DNA of 64,000 nucleotides from Arenibacter arenosicollis (GTDB lineage: Bacteria; Bacteroidota; Bacteroidia; Flavobacteriales; Flavobacteriaceae), in assembly GCF_014397245.1 (NCBI RefSeq), contig NZ_JACLHY010000003.1:124001-188000 (forward strand), in the 5' to 3' direction. The translations under genes and the position numbers were made by a program. This document shows, in pieces, positions 41,094 through 50,095 of this stretch. A model generated the notes under the pieces. The model was given only the letters and a program-made list of their open reading frames with translations. It did no database searches and had not been told where the DNA came from. Each line of letters starts with the position of its first letter. The stretch's first letter is position 1.

Positions 41094-42242
41094 ATGGCAA
41101 CCTACGATTATATTATTATTGGCGCAGGGGCCTCTGGCCTGTTATTGGCCGATGCTTTGGGCAAGGATAATTTCTTTGCACAGAAAACAATTCTGGTGTT
41201 GGATAAGAATTTGAATAAACAAAATGACCGTACCTGGTGTTTTTGGGAAATTGGCCAGGGAGATTTTGATGCTATCCTTCACAAAATCTGGGACCATATT
41301 TTTGTCGCAGATGACAAATTTTACAAACGCACTCCAATTGCCCCATATAAGTATAAGATGCTACGTGCAGAGGATTTTTACCATACTTACCGCAACAAAA
41401 TAAATGGCCATTCCAACATCACTTTTTTGGAAGGGAATGTAAATGAAATTAAGGAAATGGGCCATGAAGTATTGGTCACAACCGATTCCGATACGTTTAA
41501 AGGGAAAAAAATATTCAGTAGCATTTTTGATTATAAACCCCTGTTGAAACAAAAAAAATATCCGGTCTTACAGCAACATTTTATAGGTTGGTTTATAAAA
41601 ACAACGAAACCCATTTTTGATAGGGACCAAGCTACCTTTATGGATTTTTCAGTCCCTCAGAAAGAAAACACCCGCTTTATGTACGTATTGCCATTTTCCG
41701 AAACTGAAGCTTTGGTGGAATACACCTTATTTTCTAAAAATGTACTGCCCGACCATGAATATGAAGAGGCTATAAATTCCTATCTTAATGAAGATCTAAA
41801 TTGTAAAGAATACGAAATATTGGAAAAGGAAAAAGGAAGCATCCCCATGAGCTGTTATAATTTTAATGTCCACAACAGCAAAAACATTTTGCATATTGGG
41901 ATTGCCGGAGGATGGGCAAAGCCGAGTTCGGGCTATACCTTTATGCGGACATATCAAAAAACAGGAGCTTTGATCCCGTTTTTGAAAAAAGACAAACCGC
42001 TAAATACTTTTTTTAAAAAGGATCGATTTTGGTTTTATGACCTATTACTATTGGATATACTCCATAGGAACAACAATAAGGGAAGGTTAATTTTTGGACA
42101 ACTGTTCAAACAACGGAAAGCCCAAAATATCTTTAAATTTTTAGATGAAAAAACCAGTATTTGGGAGGACTTAAAAATTATAGCGGCCTGCCCCAAAAAA
42201 GAATTTATCCAGGCCCTCATACGTAGGGTGTTTTTAATTTAA
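41094..42242 (+). CDS. crtY: Lycopene beta-cyclase
   Basis: 382 aa from ATG 41094; an in-frame TTG at 41073 is less likely. N-terminal dinucleotide-binding motif GAGASG (10-15), the CrtY hallmark NDRTWCFWE (44-52), and GWAKPSSGYTFMRTYQ near residue 280. It converts lycopene to beta-carotene, the precursor of zeaxanthin in flavobacteria. It stands alone; other crt genes are not in the window, though a polyprenyl synthase and dxs are. Confidence 0.93.
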   Translation: MATYDYIIIGAGASGLLLADALGKDNFFAQKTILVLDKNLNKQNDRTWCFWEIGQGDFDAILHKIWDHIFVADDKFYKRTPIAPYKYKMLRAEDFYHTYRNKINGHSNITFLEGNVNEIKEMGHEVLVTTDSDTFKGKKIFSSIFDYKPLLKQKKYPVLQQHFIGWFIKTTKPIFDRDQATFMDFSVPQKENTRFMYVLPFSETEALVEYTLFSKNVLPDHEYEEAINSYLNEDLNCKEYEILEKEKGSIPMSCYNFNVHNSKNILHIGIAGGWAKPSSGYTFMRTYQKTGALIPFLKKDKPLNTFFKKDRFWFYDLLLLDILHRNNNKGRLIFGQLFKQRKAQNIFKFLDEKTSIWEDLKIIAACPKKEFIQALIRRVFLI

Positions 42243-42309
42243 CAGGCTATATTTTATAATATTGATATATACCCGTATATTTTACTCTTTATTAAAACCA
42301 AAAATTGCT

Positions 42310-45300
42310 ATGCGCACCATAACCACCTTCAAAACTGCCTTAATTTTATCCCTTTTTGGCGTTTTTGCCATATCCTGTGACAAAAAACCCAAGCAACCTC
42401 AGGAACCCCTGTTGGTAATAAAAGAAGATACTACAACTGCCTTAAGTAGGTTTAAGGAAATAAGGGAAAGTGTTCCCGCCCAAGTCGCAGAAGGGTTAAC
42501 ACTGACTTTATGGGCTTCGGATTCCTTGGCTCCCGATCCGGTGGCCATGTCCGTTGATGACGAAGGAAACATTTACCTCACCAGGACCAACCGTCAAAAA
42601 AACTCTGAATTTGATATCAGGGGATTTAGACATTGGATGACCCCGTCCATTGCCCTACAATCCGTGGAGGATAGAAAAAACTTTTTACATGAAACCTTCG
42701 CTACCGAAAAGAGCAAAGAAAACGAATGGTTAAAAGACCTAAATAATGATAATATTCATGATTGGAGGGACCTTACCGTACAAAAGGAGGAAATCTGGAA
42801 ATTGGAGGACCAAAACGCTACTGGCTATGCCAATATCGCCACTAGAATTGTGAATGATTTTCACGAGGAACAATCGGATGTTGCCGGAGCTTTATTGGTT
42901 AGAAAAAATGATATGTTCGTAGGTATTGCGCCGGATATGTGGAGAATTACCGATGAGGACGGAGACGGAATAATGAACGATAAAACCTCCATTTCCCATG
43001 GTTATGGGGTACATATCGGATTTGGGGGACATGGAATGTCTGGAGCCATAGAAGGTCCTGACGGAAGAATCTATTGGGGAATTGGAGATATAGGGGCCAA
43101 TATTACCACCGCTGACGGAACACATCACAAATACCCTAATCAAGGGGTTATTGTAAGGTCCAATCCCGATGGCAGCGATTTTGAAGTTTTTGCAGCCGGT
43201 GTGCGCAATACCCACGAATTTGTATTCGACGAATACGGCAATATTATTACCGCCGATAATGATGGGGATCACCGTGGAGAAAGCGAACGATTGGTATATA
43301 TTGTAGAAGGATCCGATGCAGGTTGGCGGTCCAACTGGCAATATGGCAAGTACACCGATCCAAAAAACAATGGATACAACGTTTGGATGGACGAAAAACT
43401 TTTTGTTCCACGTTGGGAAAACCAAGCTGCCTATATTATACCGCCCATTATGAACTTTCATAATGGTCCTACAGGAATGGCATACAATCCGGGTACTGCC
43501 CTGGGAAAAGAATGGAAAAACAAATTTTTCCTAGTAGAGTTTGTTGGCAATCCAAGTAGATCACACATATGGAGTTTCGACCTTAAACCAAAAGGTGCCT
43601 CCTTTGAACTAAATACGGAACAAGATATTTTAAGCGGAATTCTCCCCACAGGTATTCGTTTCGCTCCGGATGGAGCACTTTATATTGCAGATTGGATGAA
43701 CGGCTGGGACACCAAAAATTACGGCCGGGTATGGAAGTTGGATGTTGCAGCGAACAAAAACGACCTGAAGGCTGAAAGGAAGGAAACAGAGCGCTTAATG
43801 ACTTTGGACTATACAGATCAGAACGTTGAAAAATTAATCCAATTCCTTTCCTATCCCGATATGCGCATTCGACAAAAAGCACAATTCGAATTGGCAGATA
43901 GGGACAATAAGGGCCATAAAGCATTTACCGCTGCAATTACACAGAAGGAAAACCAATTGGCCCGGGTCCATGGAATTTGGGGCATTGGACAATTTGCGCG
44001 TAAAAATTTGGACAGAGCCGATCCTTTAATGAATCTTTTAAAGGATAGTGACCCAGAAATTGTGGCACAGGCTGCCAAAACCTTGGGAGACGTTAAATAT
44101 GGTAATGCTGGCAAGGAATTCATATCCTTACTTAAGCATGAAAACGCACGGGTACGATTTTTCGCCGCCCAAGCCCTAGGTAGAATTGCGGAAAAAAATG
44201 CAGTTCAGCCGCTTTTGACAATGTTGGAAGCCAATAAGGACGAAGATCTGTATTTAAGACATGCTGCTGTATTGGCGCTGGCAAGAATAGGGGAAACCGC
44301 ACCGATAATTGCCTTGGCCGACAGCAAAAACAGAAGTTTGCGCATAGCCGCCGTATTGGTATTGAGACGACTACAGAATGAACAGTTAGCCCTATTTTTA
44401 AAGGACCAGGATGAATATATAGTTACCGAGGCCGCAAGGGCAATCAATGATGATTGGTCTATTGAACCTGCCTTGCCTGCTTTGGCCTCCTTACTGAAAG
44501 AGGAAAGATTTACTTCTGAACCATTGTTGCGAAGAAGTATAAACGCAGCACTTAGGGTTGGAGGCGATAAGGAGCTGGACCTACTTATCGACTTTGCAAG
44601 GAGAACCACTGTGTCCAGCACGCTTAGAGGTGAAGCATTGGCAGCCATAGGCACTTGGGCCTCCCCTTCTGTTTTGGATAGGGTAGATGGCCGTTATAGG
44701 GGCGAAATTAATAGGGATGCCATTGCCGTAAAACATAAAATAGAAAAATATATTCCCGACTTTTTAAAGGATAGAAACCCGGATATTTTAGTGGCCGCAG
44801 CCAAGTCCATAAGCGCCCTCAAGATAAATGGTTACAATGCCCAATTGGCAACTATCATGAAAAACAATACTTCCCCAGAGGTGCGTTCGGCCATGTTAAT
44901 GGCACTTGGAGACTTAAATTATAGCAATATTGAAGAAGCCATGAGGATCGGTATGGCAGATAAAGATCGGGATGTCCGTACCGTGGCAGTAGGATTGGTA
45001 ACCCAAGTAGATATTCCCAAAGAAAAGTTGCCCGCTATTGTGGAGCCTATATTTAAAAGTGGATCCATTATTGAACAACAAAAAATGCTGAGCGTGTTGG
45101 GGGAAATGCCACTTGAAAAAAGTAAGGATGTACTAAGCTCCTTAATAAAACAAGGAAATAACAAGAAGCTGTCCAATGGGGTTATTTTGGATTTAACGGA
45201 GGCCGTTGAAGCCACCCAATCCAAAGAACTAATTGCCCAACTGGGCAAACTTAAATCCCAAGGAGATGGTTTGCAGGCCTATTCTGAAACTTTAAACGGA

Positions 45301-45720
45301 GGAAACAGAAGGGATGGCTATCAGTATTTCAATACTAATTCTACCGGGCAATGCGTTAGATGCCATGCCGTTGGAGGCGCGGGCGGATCGGTAGGTCCTG
45401 CTTTGGACAATATTGGAAACATATTAAGCAGGGAACAGATCCTAGAGGCCTTGATCAATCCTAGTGCACGTTTATCCCCTGGTTACGGTATGGTTACCGT
45501 TACCCTGAAGGACGGACAAACCATAACGGGAATTTTGGAAGAGGAAACCGAGGACGAGCTTATACTAAAAACCTCCGATGCAGAACCCATGGAAATTGCC
45601 CTTTCCAGAATAGACAAAAGACAAAATATGGCCTCAGGGATGCCACCTATGGGAACCATAATGTCTAAAAGGGAAATTAGGGATGTAGTGGAATTCTTGG
45701 CTGGAATGAAAAAGGAATAA
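42310..45720 (+). CDS. Large lipoprotein: dehydrogenase propeller, HEAT repeats and PVC-type cytochrome domain
   Basis: 1136 aa from ATG 42310, which gives a lipoprotein signal (LILSLFGVFAISC, Cys22); the frame is open to a TTG at 42262 but that would bury the signal. Order: propeller of the membrane-bound dehydrogenase type (about 55-470), HEAT-like repeats (about 490-960, e.g. SDPEIVAQAAKTLGDV), and a C-terminal cytochrome c domain with CVRCH (Cys1015, Cys1018, His1019) and a distal Met in MASGMPPMG. It should oxidise an unknown substrate in the periplasm. Confidence 0.9.
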   Translation: MRTITTFKTALILSLFGVFAISCDKKPKQPQEPLLVIKEDTTTALSRFKEIRESVPAQVAEGLTLTLWASDSLAPDPVAMSVDDEGNIYLTRTNRQKNSEFDIRGFRHWMTPSIALQSVEDRKNFLHETFATEKSKENEWLKDLNNDNIHDWRDLTVQKEEIWKLEDQNATGYANIATRIVNDFHEEQSDVAGALLVRKNDMFVGIAPDMWRITDEDGDGIMNDKTSISHGYGVHIGFGGHGMSGAIEGPDGRIYWGIGDIGANITTADGTHHKYPNQGVIVRSNPDGSDFEVFAAGVRNTHEFVFDEYGNIITADNDGDHRGESERLVYIVEGSDAGWRSNWQYGKYTDPKNNGYNVWMDEKLFVPRWENQAAYIIPPIMNFHNGPTGMAYNPGTALGKEWKNKFFLVEFVGNPSRSHIWSFDLKPKGASFELNTEQDILSGILPTGIRFAPDGALYIADWMNGWDTKNYGRVWKLDVAANKNDLKAERKETERLMTLDYTDQNVEKLIQFLSYPDMRIRQKAQFELADRDNKGHKAFTAAITQKENQLARVHGIWGIGQFARKNLDRADPLMNLLKDSDPEIVAQAAKTLGDVKYGNAGKEFISLLKHENARVRFFAAQALGRIAEKNAVQPLLTMLEANKDEDLYLRHAAVLALARIGETAPIIALADSKNRSLRIAAVLVLRRLQNEQLALFLKDQDEYIVTEAARAINDDWSIEPALPALASLLKEERFTSEPLLRRSINAALRVGGDKELDLLIDFARRTTVSSTLRGEALAAIGTWASPSVLDRVDGRYRGEINRDAIAVKHKIEKYIPDFLKDRNPDILVAAAKSISALKINGYNAQLATIMKNNTSPEVRSAMLMALGDLNYSNIEEAMRIGMADKDRDVRTVAVGLVTQVDIPKEKLPAIVEPIFKSGSIIEQQKMLSVLGEMPLEKSKDVLSSLIKQGNNKKLSNGVILDLTEAVEATQSKELIAQLGKLKSQGDGLQAYSETLNGGNRRDGYQYFNTNSTGQCVRCHAVGGAGGSVGPALDNIGNILSREQILEALINPSARLSPGYGMVTVTLKDGQTITGILEEETEDELILKTSDAEPMEIALSRIDKRQNMASGMPPMGTIMSKREIRDVVEFLAGMKKE

Positions 45721-45761
45721 CTTATATAAGCACGGTAAAATTGTTGTGGTTATATAATACC

Positions 45762-46736
45762 CTAAACATCTCGTTTCATTAAGGCAGTACCAAACTGCCT
45801 TAATATTTCTTTTTTTCCAGGTTCAATGCTCAGCATTTCCAAAATATTAAATGCCTTATCGGTGTAACTTTCTATTTCTTTTATAGTAAGGGACACAGCT
45901 CCCGTTTCTTGGAATAATTCTTTAACCGTGTTTATTTTATTGGTGGCATCCTTTGGTTTAATGGAAAAAAGATGTTCCAACTCCTGGGCCTGATCAGGGC
46001 TTCCCAATTCCAAAGCCTTCAAGTACAAATAGGTTTTTTTGTTTTCAATAATATCGCCCCCAACCTGTTTTCCAAAGCTCTTGGGGTCTCCAAAAGCATC
46101 CAAATAATCGTCCTGTAATTGAAAGGCAATCCCTAGATTAATACCAAAATCATAAATCAAATCTTGGACATCGTCCGATTCATCGGCAATTATAGCTCCC
46201 ATTTTCATGGCCGCGGCCACTAAAACAGCCGTCTTATTTTGGATCATAATCAGATATTCAGGAATGCTGACATCTTCCCTGTTCTCAAAGTCCACATCAT
46301 ACTGTTGTCCTTCACAAACCTCCAGGGCAGTTTTACTGAACAATTTCATCAATTTCTTATAAGTGGCTGCAGGATAAGTTTCCAGCAACTGATAACTATA
46401 TATCAACATAGCATCCCCCGAAAGAATCCCGGTATTCATATCCCACTTTTTGTGCAATGTCTGTTTCCCCCTTCTCAATGGCGCCGCATCCATTATATCA
46501 TCATGTACCAAAGAAAAATTATGAAATACTTCTATGGCCAATGAAGCATCCAAGGCCTTTTTATAATCTCCCCCAAAAATATCGGTGGTCATTAAAGTTA
46601 AAACAGGCCTTAGTCGTTTTCCTCCCAAATGGAGAATATAGGAAATAGGCTCATACAGATTTACGGGCTCTTTAATTTTAAACCTGTCCTTCATATGGGT
46701 CATAAAATCCGACCTGTATTGTTCAATACTCTGCAT
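45762..46736 (-). CDS. Polyprenyl diphosphate synthase
   Basis: 324 aa from ATG 46736; the frame extends to a TTG at 46799 but without family similarity. First Asp-rich motif DDIMD (79-83) and second DDYLD (209-213), with LHLGGKRLRPVL near the N-terminus. It condenses isopentenyl diphosphate into C15-C20 or longer chains for carotenoids, quinones or undecaprenyl-type products; chain length cannot be read with confidence. It is opposite in strand to its neighbours. Confidence 0.93.
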   Translation of the reverse strand: MQSIEQYRSDFMTHMKDRFKIKEPVNLYEPISYILHLGGKRLRPVLTLMTTDIFGGDYKKALDASLAIEVFHNFSLVHDDIMDAAPLRRGKQTLHKKWDMNTGILSGDAMLIYSYQLLETYPAATYKKLMKLFSKTALEVCEGQQYDVDFENREDVSIPEYLIMIQNKTAVLVAAAMKMGAIIADESDDVQDLIYDFGINLGIAFQLQDDYLDAFGDPKSFGKQVGGDIIENKKTYLYLKALELGSPDQAQELEHLFSIKPKDATNKINTVKELFQETGAVSLTIKEIESYTDKAFNILEMLSIEPGKKEILRQFGTALMKRDV

Positions 46737-46858
46737 AACGGCAATTTTTCTCAAAAATACATTAAAAGAAATCACATACCATAAAGAAACAATTCCCAAT
46801 GTAAAAAGAAGGAAATGGACTGAAATGTTAAGAAAACGTAAAACTTAGGAAACTTTTT

Positions 46859-46888
46859 TTGTTTTATAAGTTTCCAATGCTATCTTTG
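46859..46888 (+). promoter_or_regulatory. Promoter of the efflux operon
   Basis: TTG (46859-46861), 19-nt spacer, TATCTTTG (46881-46888): a full match to the Bacteroidota consensus, 8 bp before the TetR-family start at 46897, so the transcript is nearly leaderless. Confidence 0.75.
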
Positions 46889-46896
46889 CCAGCTAT

Positions 46897-47502
46897 ATGA
46901 AAGAAAAAATACTGGAAAAGGCGACGGATATGTTTTTGAATCTCGGATTCAAAAGTGTAACCATGGACGATTTGGCAACTGAAATGGGAATATCCAAAAA
47001 AACGATTTACACCCATTTTGAAAATAAGACAAAGTTGGTGCAGGAGTGCACATATAGTCTATTTAACCAAATTAATACAGGAATTGATTTTATATGCGCC
47101 AATGACAAGAATCCAATTGAGGAATTGTACGATATTAAGAGATTTGTCATTTCCCATTTAAAGGATGAAAAATCTTCCCCCCAATACCAGTTGCAGAAAT
47201 ACTATCCCAAAATTTTTGCAAATCTTAGGAAAAAGCAATACGAACTAATGCAGGAATGCACGATAAAAAATATTAAAAGAGGTTTGGAACTTGGAATTTA
47301 CAGGGAAAATTTGAACATCGAATTTGTATCGCGCATCTATATTTCGGGCGTGGCCAGTATCAAGGACGAACGCTTTTTTCCTGAGGGCAATTTCTCTCCA
47401 AAAGAATTACAGGATTATTTTCTTGAATATCATTTGCGTGGAATTGTAACACCAAAGGGCAGACAGATACTAAATGATATCATCAATTCTACACATGAAT
47501 AA
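46897..47502 (+). CDS. TetR-family repressor of the efflux operon
   Basis: 201 aa. The N-terminal TetR helix-turn-helix (KILEKATDMFLNLGFKSVTM, then LATEMGISKKTIYTHFENKTKL) is followed by a helical ligand-binding domain. It is the first gene of an operon with TolC-, adaptor- and RND-type genes and most likely represses it until an inducer binds. The start is fixed by the near-leaderless promoter. Confidence 0.93.
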   Translation: MKEKILEKATDMFLNLGFKSVTMDDLATEMGISKKTIYTHFENKTKLVQECTYSLFNQINTGIDFICANDKNPIEELYDIKRFVISHLKDEKSSPQYQLQKYYPKIFANLRKKQYELMQECTIKNIKRGLELGIYRENLNIEFVSRIYISGVASIKDERFFPEGNFSPKELQDYFLEYHLRGIVTPKGRQILNDIINSTHE

Positions 47503-47546
47503 AATACCATTAAATGACCCAATCAAAAAACATTAAATCGAATCTT

Positions 47547-48887
47547 ATGAAATACAGCTTTTTAGCACTTTCGATGCTATTTACGGTTACTTGGACCTAT
47601 GCCCAAGAACAGACATATAGTTTCAGCTTGGAGGAAGCTATTGCCTTTGCCTTGGAGAACAATTATAGCGCCATTAATGCCGATCGGGATTTGTTGGACG
47701 CAAAAAAACAAAAATGGGAAACTATTGCGACCGGACTTCCACAAATAGATGGGGCTGTTAGCTATCAAAACCAATTAAAGCAACCCGTATCCCTGCTGCC
47801 AGGTGAATTGGCGGGCCAGGAGCCAGGAACTTTTATTCCCATTGTGTTTGGACAACCCCAAACCGCCAATGCCACGGCGACCCTTAAACAACAAATTTTT
47901 GACGGGTCCTATCTTGTAGGCATTCAAGCAGCAAAAACCTTTATTGCCTATAGCAATAACAACAAAGAGAAGACTGAACTGGAGGTGCGTAAATCTGTTG
48001 TTGAGGCCTATGGTAATGTTCTATTGTCGCAGGAAAGCGTTGCCATTTTGGAAAAAAACAAGGTTAATTTGGAAAAAAATCTTTTTGAAACCGAAAAGCT
48101 TTTCGAAAATGGGCTTGGCGATGAAGAAAGCGTGGAACAATTACAGATTACCTTATCCTCCGTTGACAATCAATTAAAAAACTCACTCCGGTTGCAGTCG
48201 ATTACCCTTCAGATGTTAAATCTCATTATGGGGCTGGACATAGATGCTCCTACACAATTAAAGGAAAAACTTTCCGATTTGGCCCAGGCAACGATACGTT
48301 TAGACCTGTTGGAGGAAGATTTGGTATTGGACAACAACATCGATTTTAAAATAGTGAACAATCTAAACCAGCAAAGGGAATTGGAACTTAAGCTTCAAAA
48401 AAGTTTGGCCCTACCAACCTTAAATGCCTTTGTTAATTACGGAAGCACCTCCTATAGTGATAAGTTCAACTTCTTTAGTAACGATACCGATTGGTTCGAT
48501 TCATCGGTGCTGGGGTTAGACCTTCATATTCCAATTTTTAGCTCCTTCGGAAGAAGCGCTAAGACCGCTAGAGCAAAAATTGCTCTTGAAAAAGCCAAGA
48601 CTCAAATGGCGGAAACGGAACAGAACATTCGCCTCCAACATAAAACCGCGAAGAGCAACTACCTATTTTCTATAGAAGAATACAACACTGCAAGCGAAAA
48701 TTTGGCCTTGGCAGAACGCATTGAATATAAGAACGAGGTAAAATACACAGAAGGCCTTGCCTCCAGCTTCGAGCTAAGACAGGCGCAAACTCAGTTGTAT
48801 AATGCACAACAGGAATACCTGCAATCCATGGTAGAGGTAATAAACAAGAAAACCGAATTGGAAACCGTACTTAATAGAAAACTATAA
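47547..48887 (+). CDS. TolC-like outer-membrane efflux protein
   Basis: 446 aa from ATG 47547, whose product has a clean Sec signal (FLALSMLFTVTWTYAQ); an ATG 33 bp upstream (47514) would add 11 residues. Two OEP repeats with long coiled helices (VAILEKNKVNLEKNL and KTAKSNYLFSIEEY) form the trimeric channel-tunnel. It is the outer-membrane partner of the adaptor and RND pump encoded next. Confidence 0.93.
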   Translation: MKYSFLALSMLFTVTWTYAQEQTYSFSLEEAIAFALENNYSAINADRDLLDAKKQKWETIATGLPQIDGAVSYQNQLKQPVSLLPGELAGQEPGTFIPIVFGQPQTANATATLKQQIFDGSYLVGIQAAKTFIAYSNNNKEKTELEVRKSVVEAYGNVLLSQESVAILEKNKVNLEKNLFETEKLFENGLGDEESVEQLQITLSSVDNQLKNSLRLQSITLQMLNLIMGLDIDAPTQLKEKLSDLAQATIRLDLLEEDLVLDNNIDFKIVNNLNQQRELELKLQKSLALPTLNAFVNYGSTSYSDKFNFFSNDTDWFDSSVLGLDLHIPIFSSFGRSAKTARAKIALEKAKTQMAETEQNIRLQHKTAKSNYLFSIEEYNTASENLALAERIEYKNEVKYTEGLASSFELRQAQTQLYNAQQEYLQSMVEVINKKTELETVLNRKL

Positions 48888-48918
48888 ACGCAAAACATCA
48901 ACCTATCAATAAAACATT

Positions 48919-50088
48919 ATGAAAAAAATATTTCAAATATTCGCTCTGGGTGCCATTCTGGTCTCTTGCGGTTCTGATAATCAACAAACAGTAGATCAGC
49001 TTATTTCCAGCGGAGACCTCAACGCATTACGCGCTAAAAAAAGTGAGCTGTTCGAGAAGCAAAAAGTCATGGAGTCCGAACTTAAAAAGTTGGATTCGGT
49101 AATAGGATCAATGAGCGGAAATGAAAATCTTCCCTTGGTTACCACGGTTATAGCCAATCCTGTAAAATTTGACCATTACCTGGATCTGCAAGGTGATGTA
49201 AAAACGAAACAAAATGTACTTATCTATCCAGAAATGCAAGGTGTATTGCAAAAAGTATATGTAAAAGAGGGCCAAAAGGTGATTAAAGGCCAAATTTTGG
49301 CCAGCATAGATGACGGTGGAATGGGCAGTCAACTGGCGCAATTAAAAACTCAAGCACAATTGGCAAAAACCACTTTTGAGCGTCAAAAAAGATTATGGGA
49401 CCAAAAAATAGGTTCCGAAATTCAGTATCTGCAGGCCAAGACCAATTATGAAGCTACTGAAAATAACGTTAAGCAAATGCAGAGTCAATTAGGGAAATCG
49501 ACTATTAGAGCGCCATTTTCCGGAATTATAGACAACGTTATCAAGGACCAAGGTACCGTAGTTGCCCCCGGTCCGGGATCAGAGGTATTCAGAATTGTAA
49601 ACCTATCGGATATGTATATCGTGGTAGAGGTACCCGAAACTTATTTGGGCAGTATAAAAAATGGAAAGGAAGCCAAGGTATATTTCCCTGTTTTGGGTGA
49701 TAGCGTTATGACCAGTATAAGACAGACAGGAAATTTTATTAACCCTGGCAACAGATCATTTACGGTAGAAATACCTGTTCCCAATGAGTCGGGAAGCATT
49801 AAGCCCAACCTTAGCGCCAAGGTACAATTAAACGATTATACCAGCGAAAATGCCATTCTTATTCCACAGAGTATTGTTTCCGAAAATGCAGAAGGGGAAC
49901 AGTATGCCTATGTAGCTCAAGAATTGAACGCCGACAACGAAGCGGTGGTTAAAAAGATGATTATCACCACTGGCAAGACACAAAACGGATATGTGGAAGT
50001 ACTTTCCGGCATCAGTAATGGCAATCACATCATAAAAGAAGGAGCCAGAAGCGTAAAGGATGGTCAAAAAGTTAAAGTTTTAAACTAA
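48919..50088 (+). CDS. RND efflux periplasmic adaptor lipoprotein
   Basis: 389 aa. Lipobox LVSC (Cys17). A coiled-coil stretch occurs at about 27-65, then the lipoyl halves (YVKEGQKVIKGQILASIDDGG and STIRAPFSGIIDNVIKDQG), helical hairpin, beta-barrel and membrane-proximal domain. It links the RND pump to TolC. The extra N-terminal coiled coil before the first lipoyl half is common in Bacteroidota adaptors. 31 bp after the TolC-like gene. Confidence 0.94.
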   Translation: MKKIFQIFALGAILVSCGSDNQQTVDQLISSGDLNALRAKKSELFEKQKVMESELKKLDSVIGSMSGNENLPLVTTVIANPVKFDHYLDLQGDVKTKQNVLIYPEMQGVLQKVYVKEGQKVIKGQILASIDDGGMGSQLAQLKTQAQLAKTTFERQKRLWDQKIGSEIQYLQAKTNYEATENNVKQMQSQLGKSTIRAPFSGIIDNVIKDQGTVVAPGPGSEVFRIVNLSDMYIVVEVPETYLGSIKNGKEAKVYFPVLGDSVMTSIRQTGNFINPGNRSFTVEIPVPNESGSIKPNLSAKVQLNDYTSENAILIPQSIVSENAEGEQYAYVAQELNADNEAVVKKMIITTGKTQNGYVEVLSGISNGNHIIKEGARSVKDGQKVKVLN

Positions 50089-50095
50089 AAAGTCC

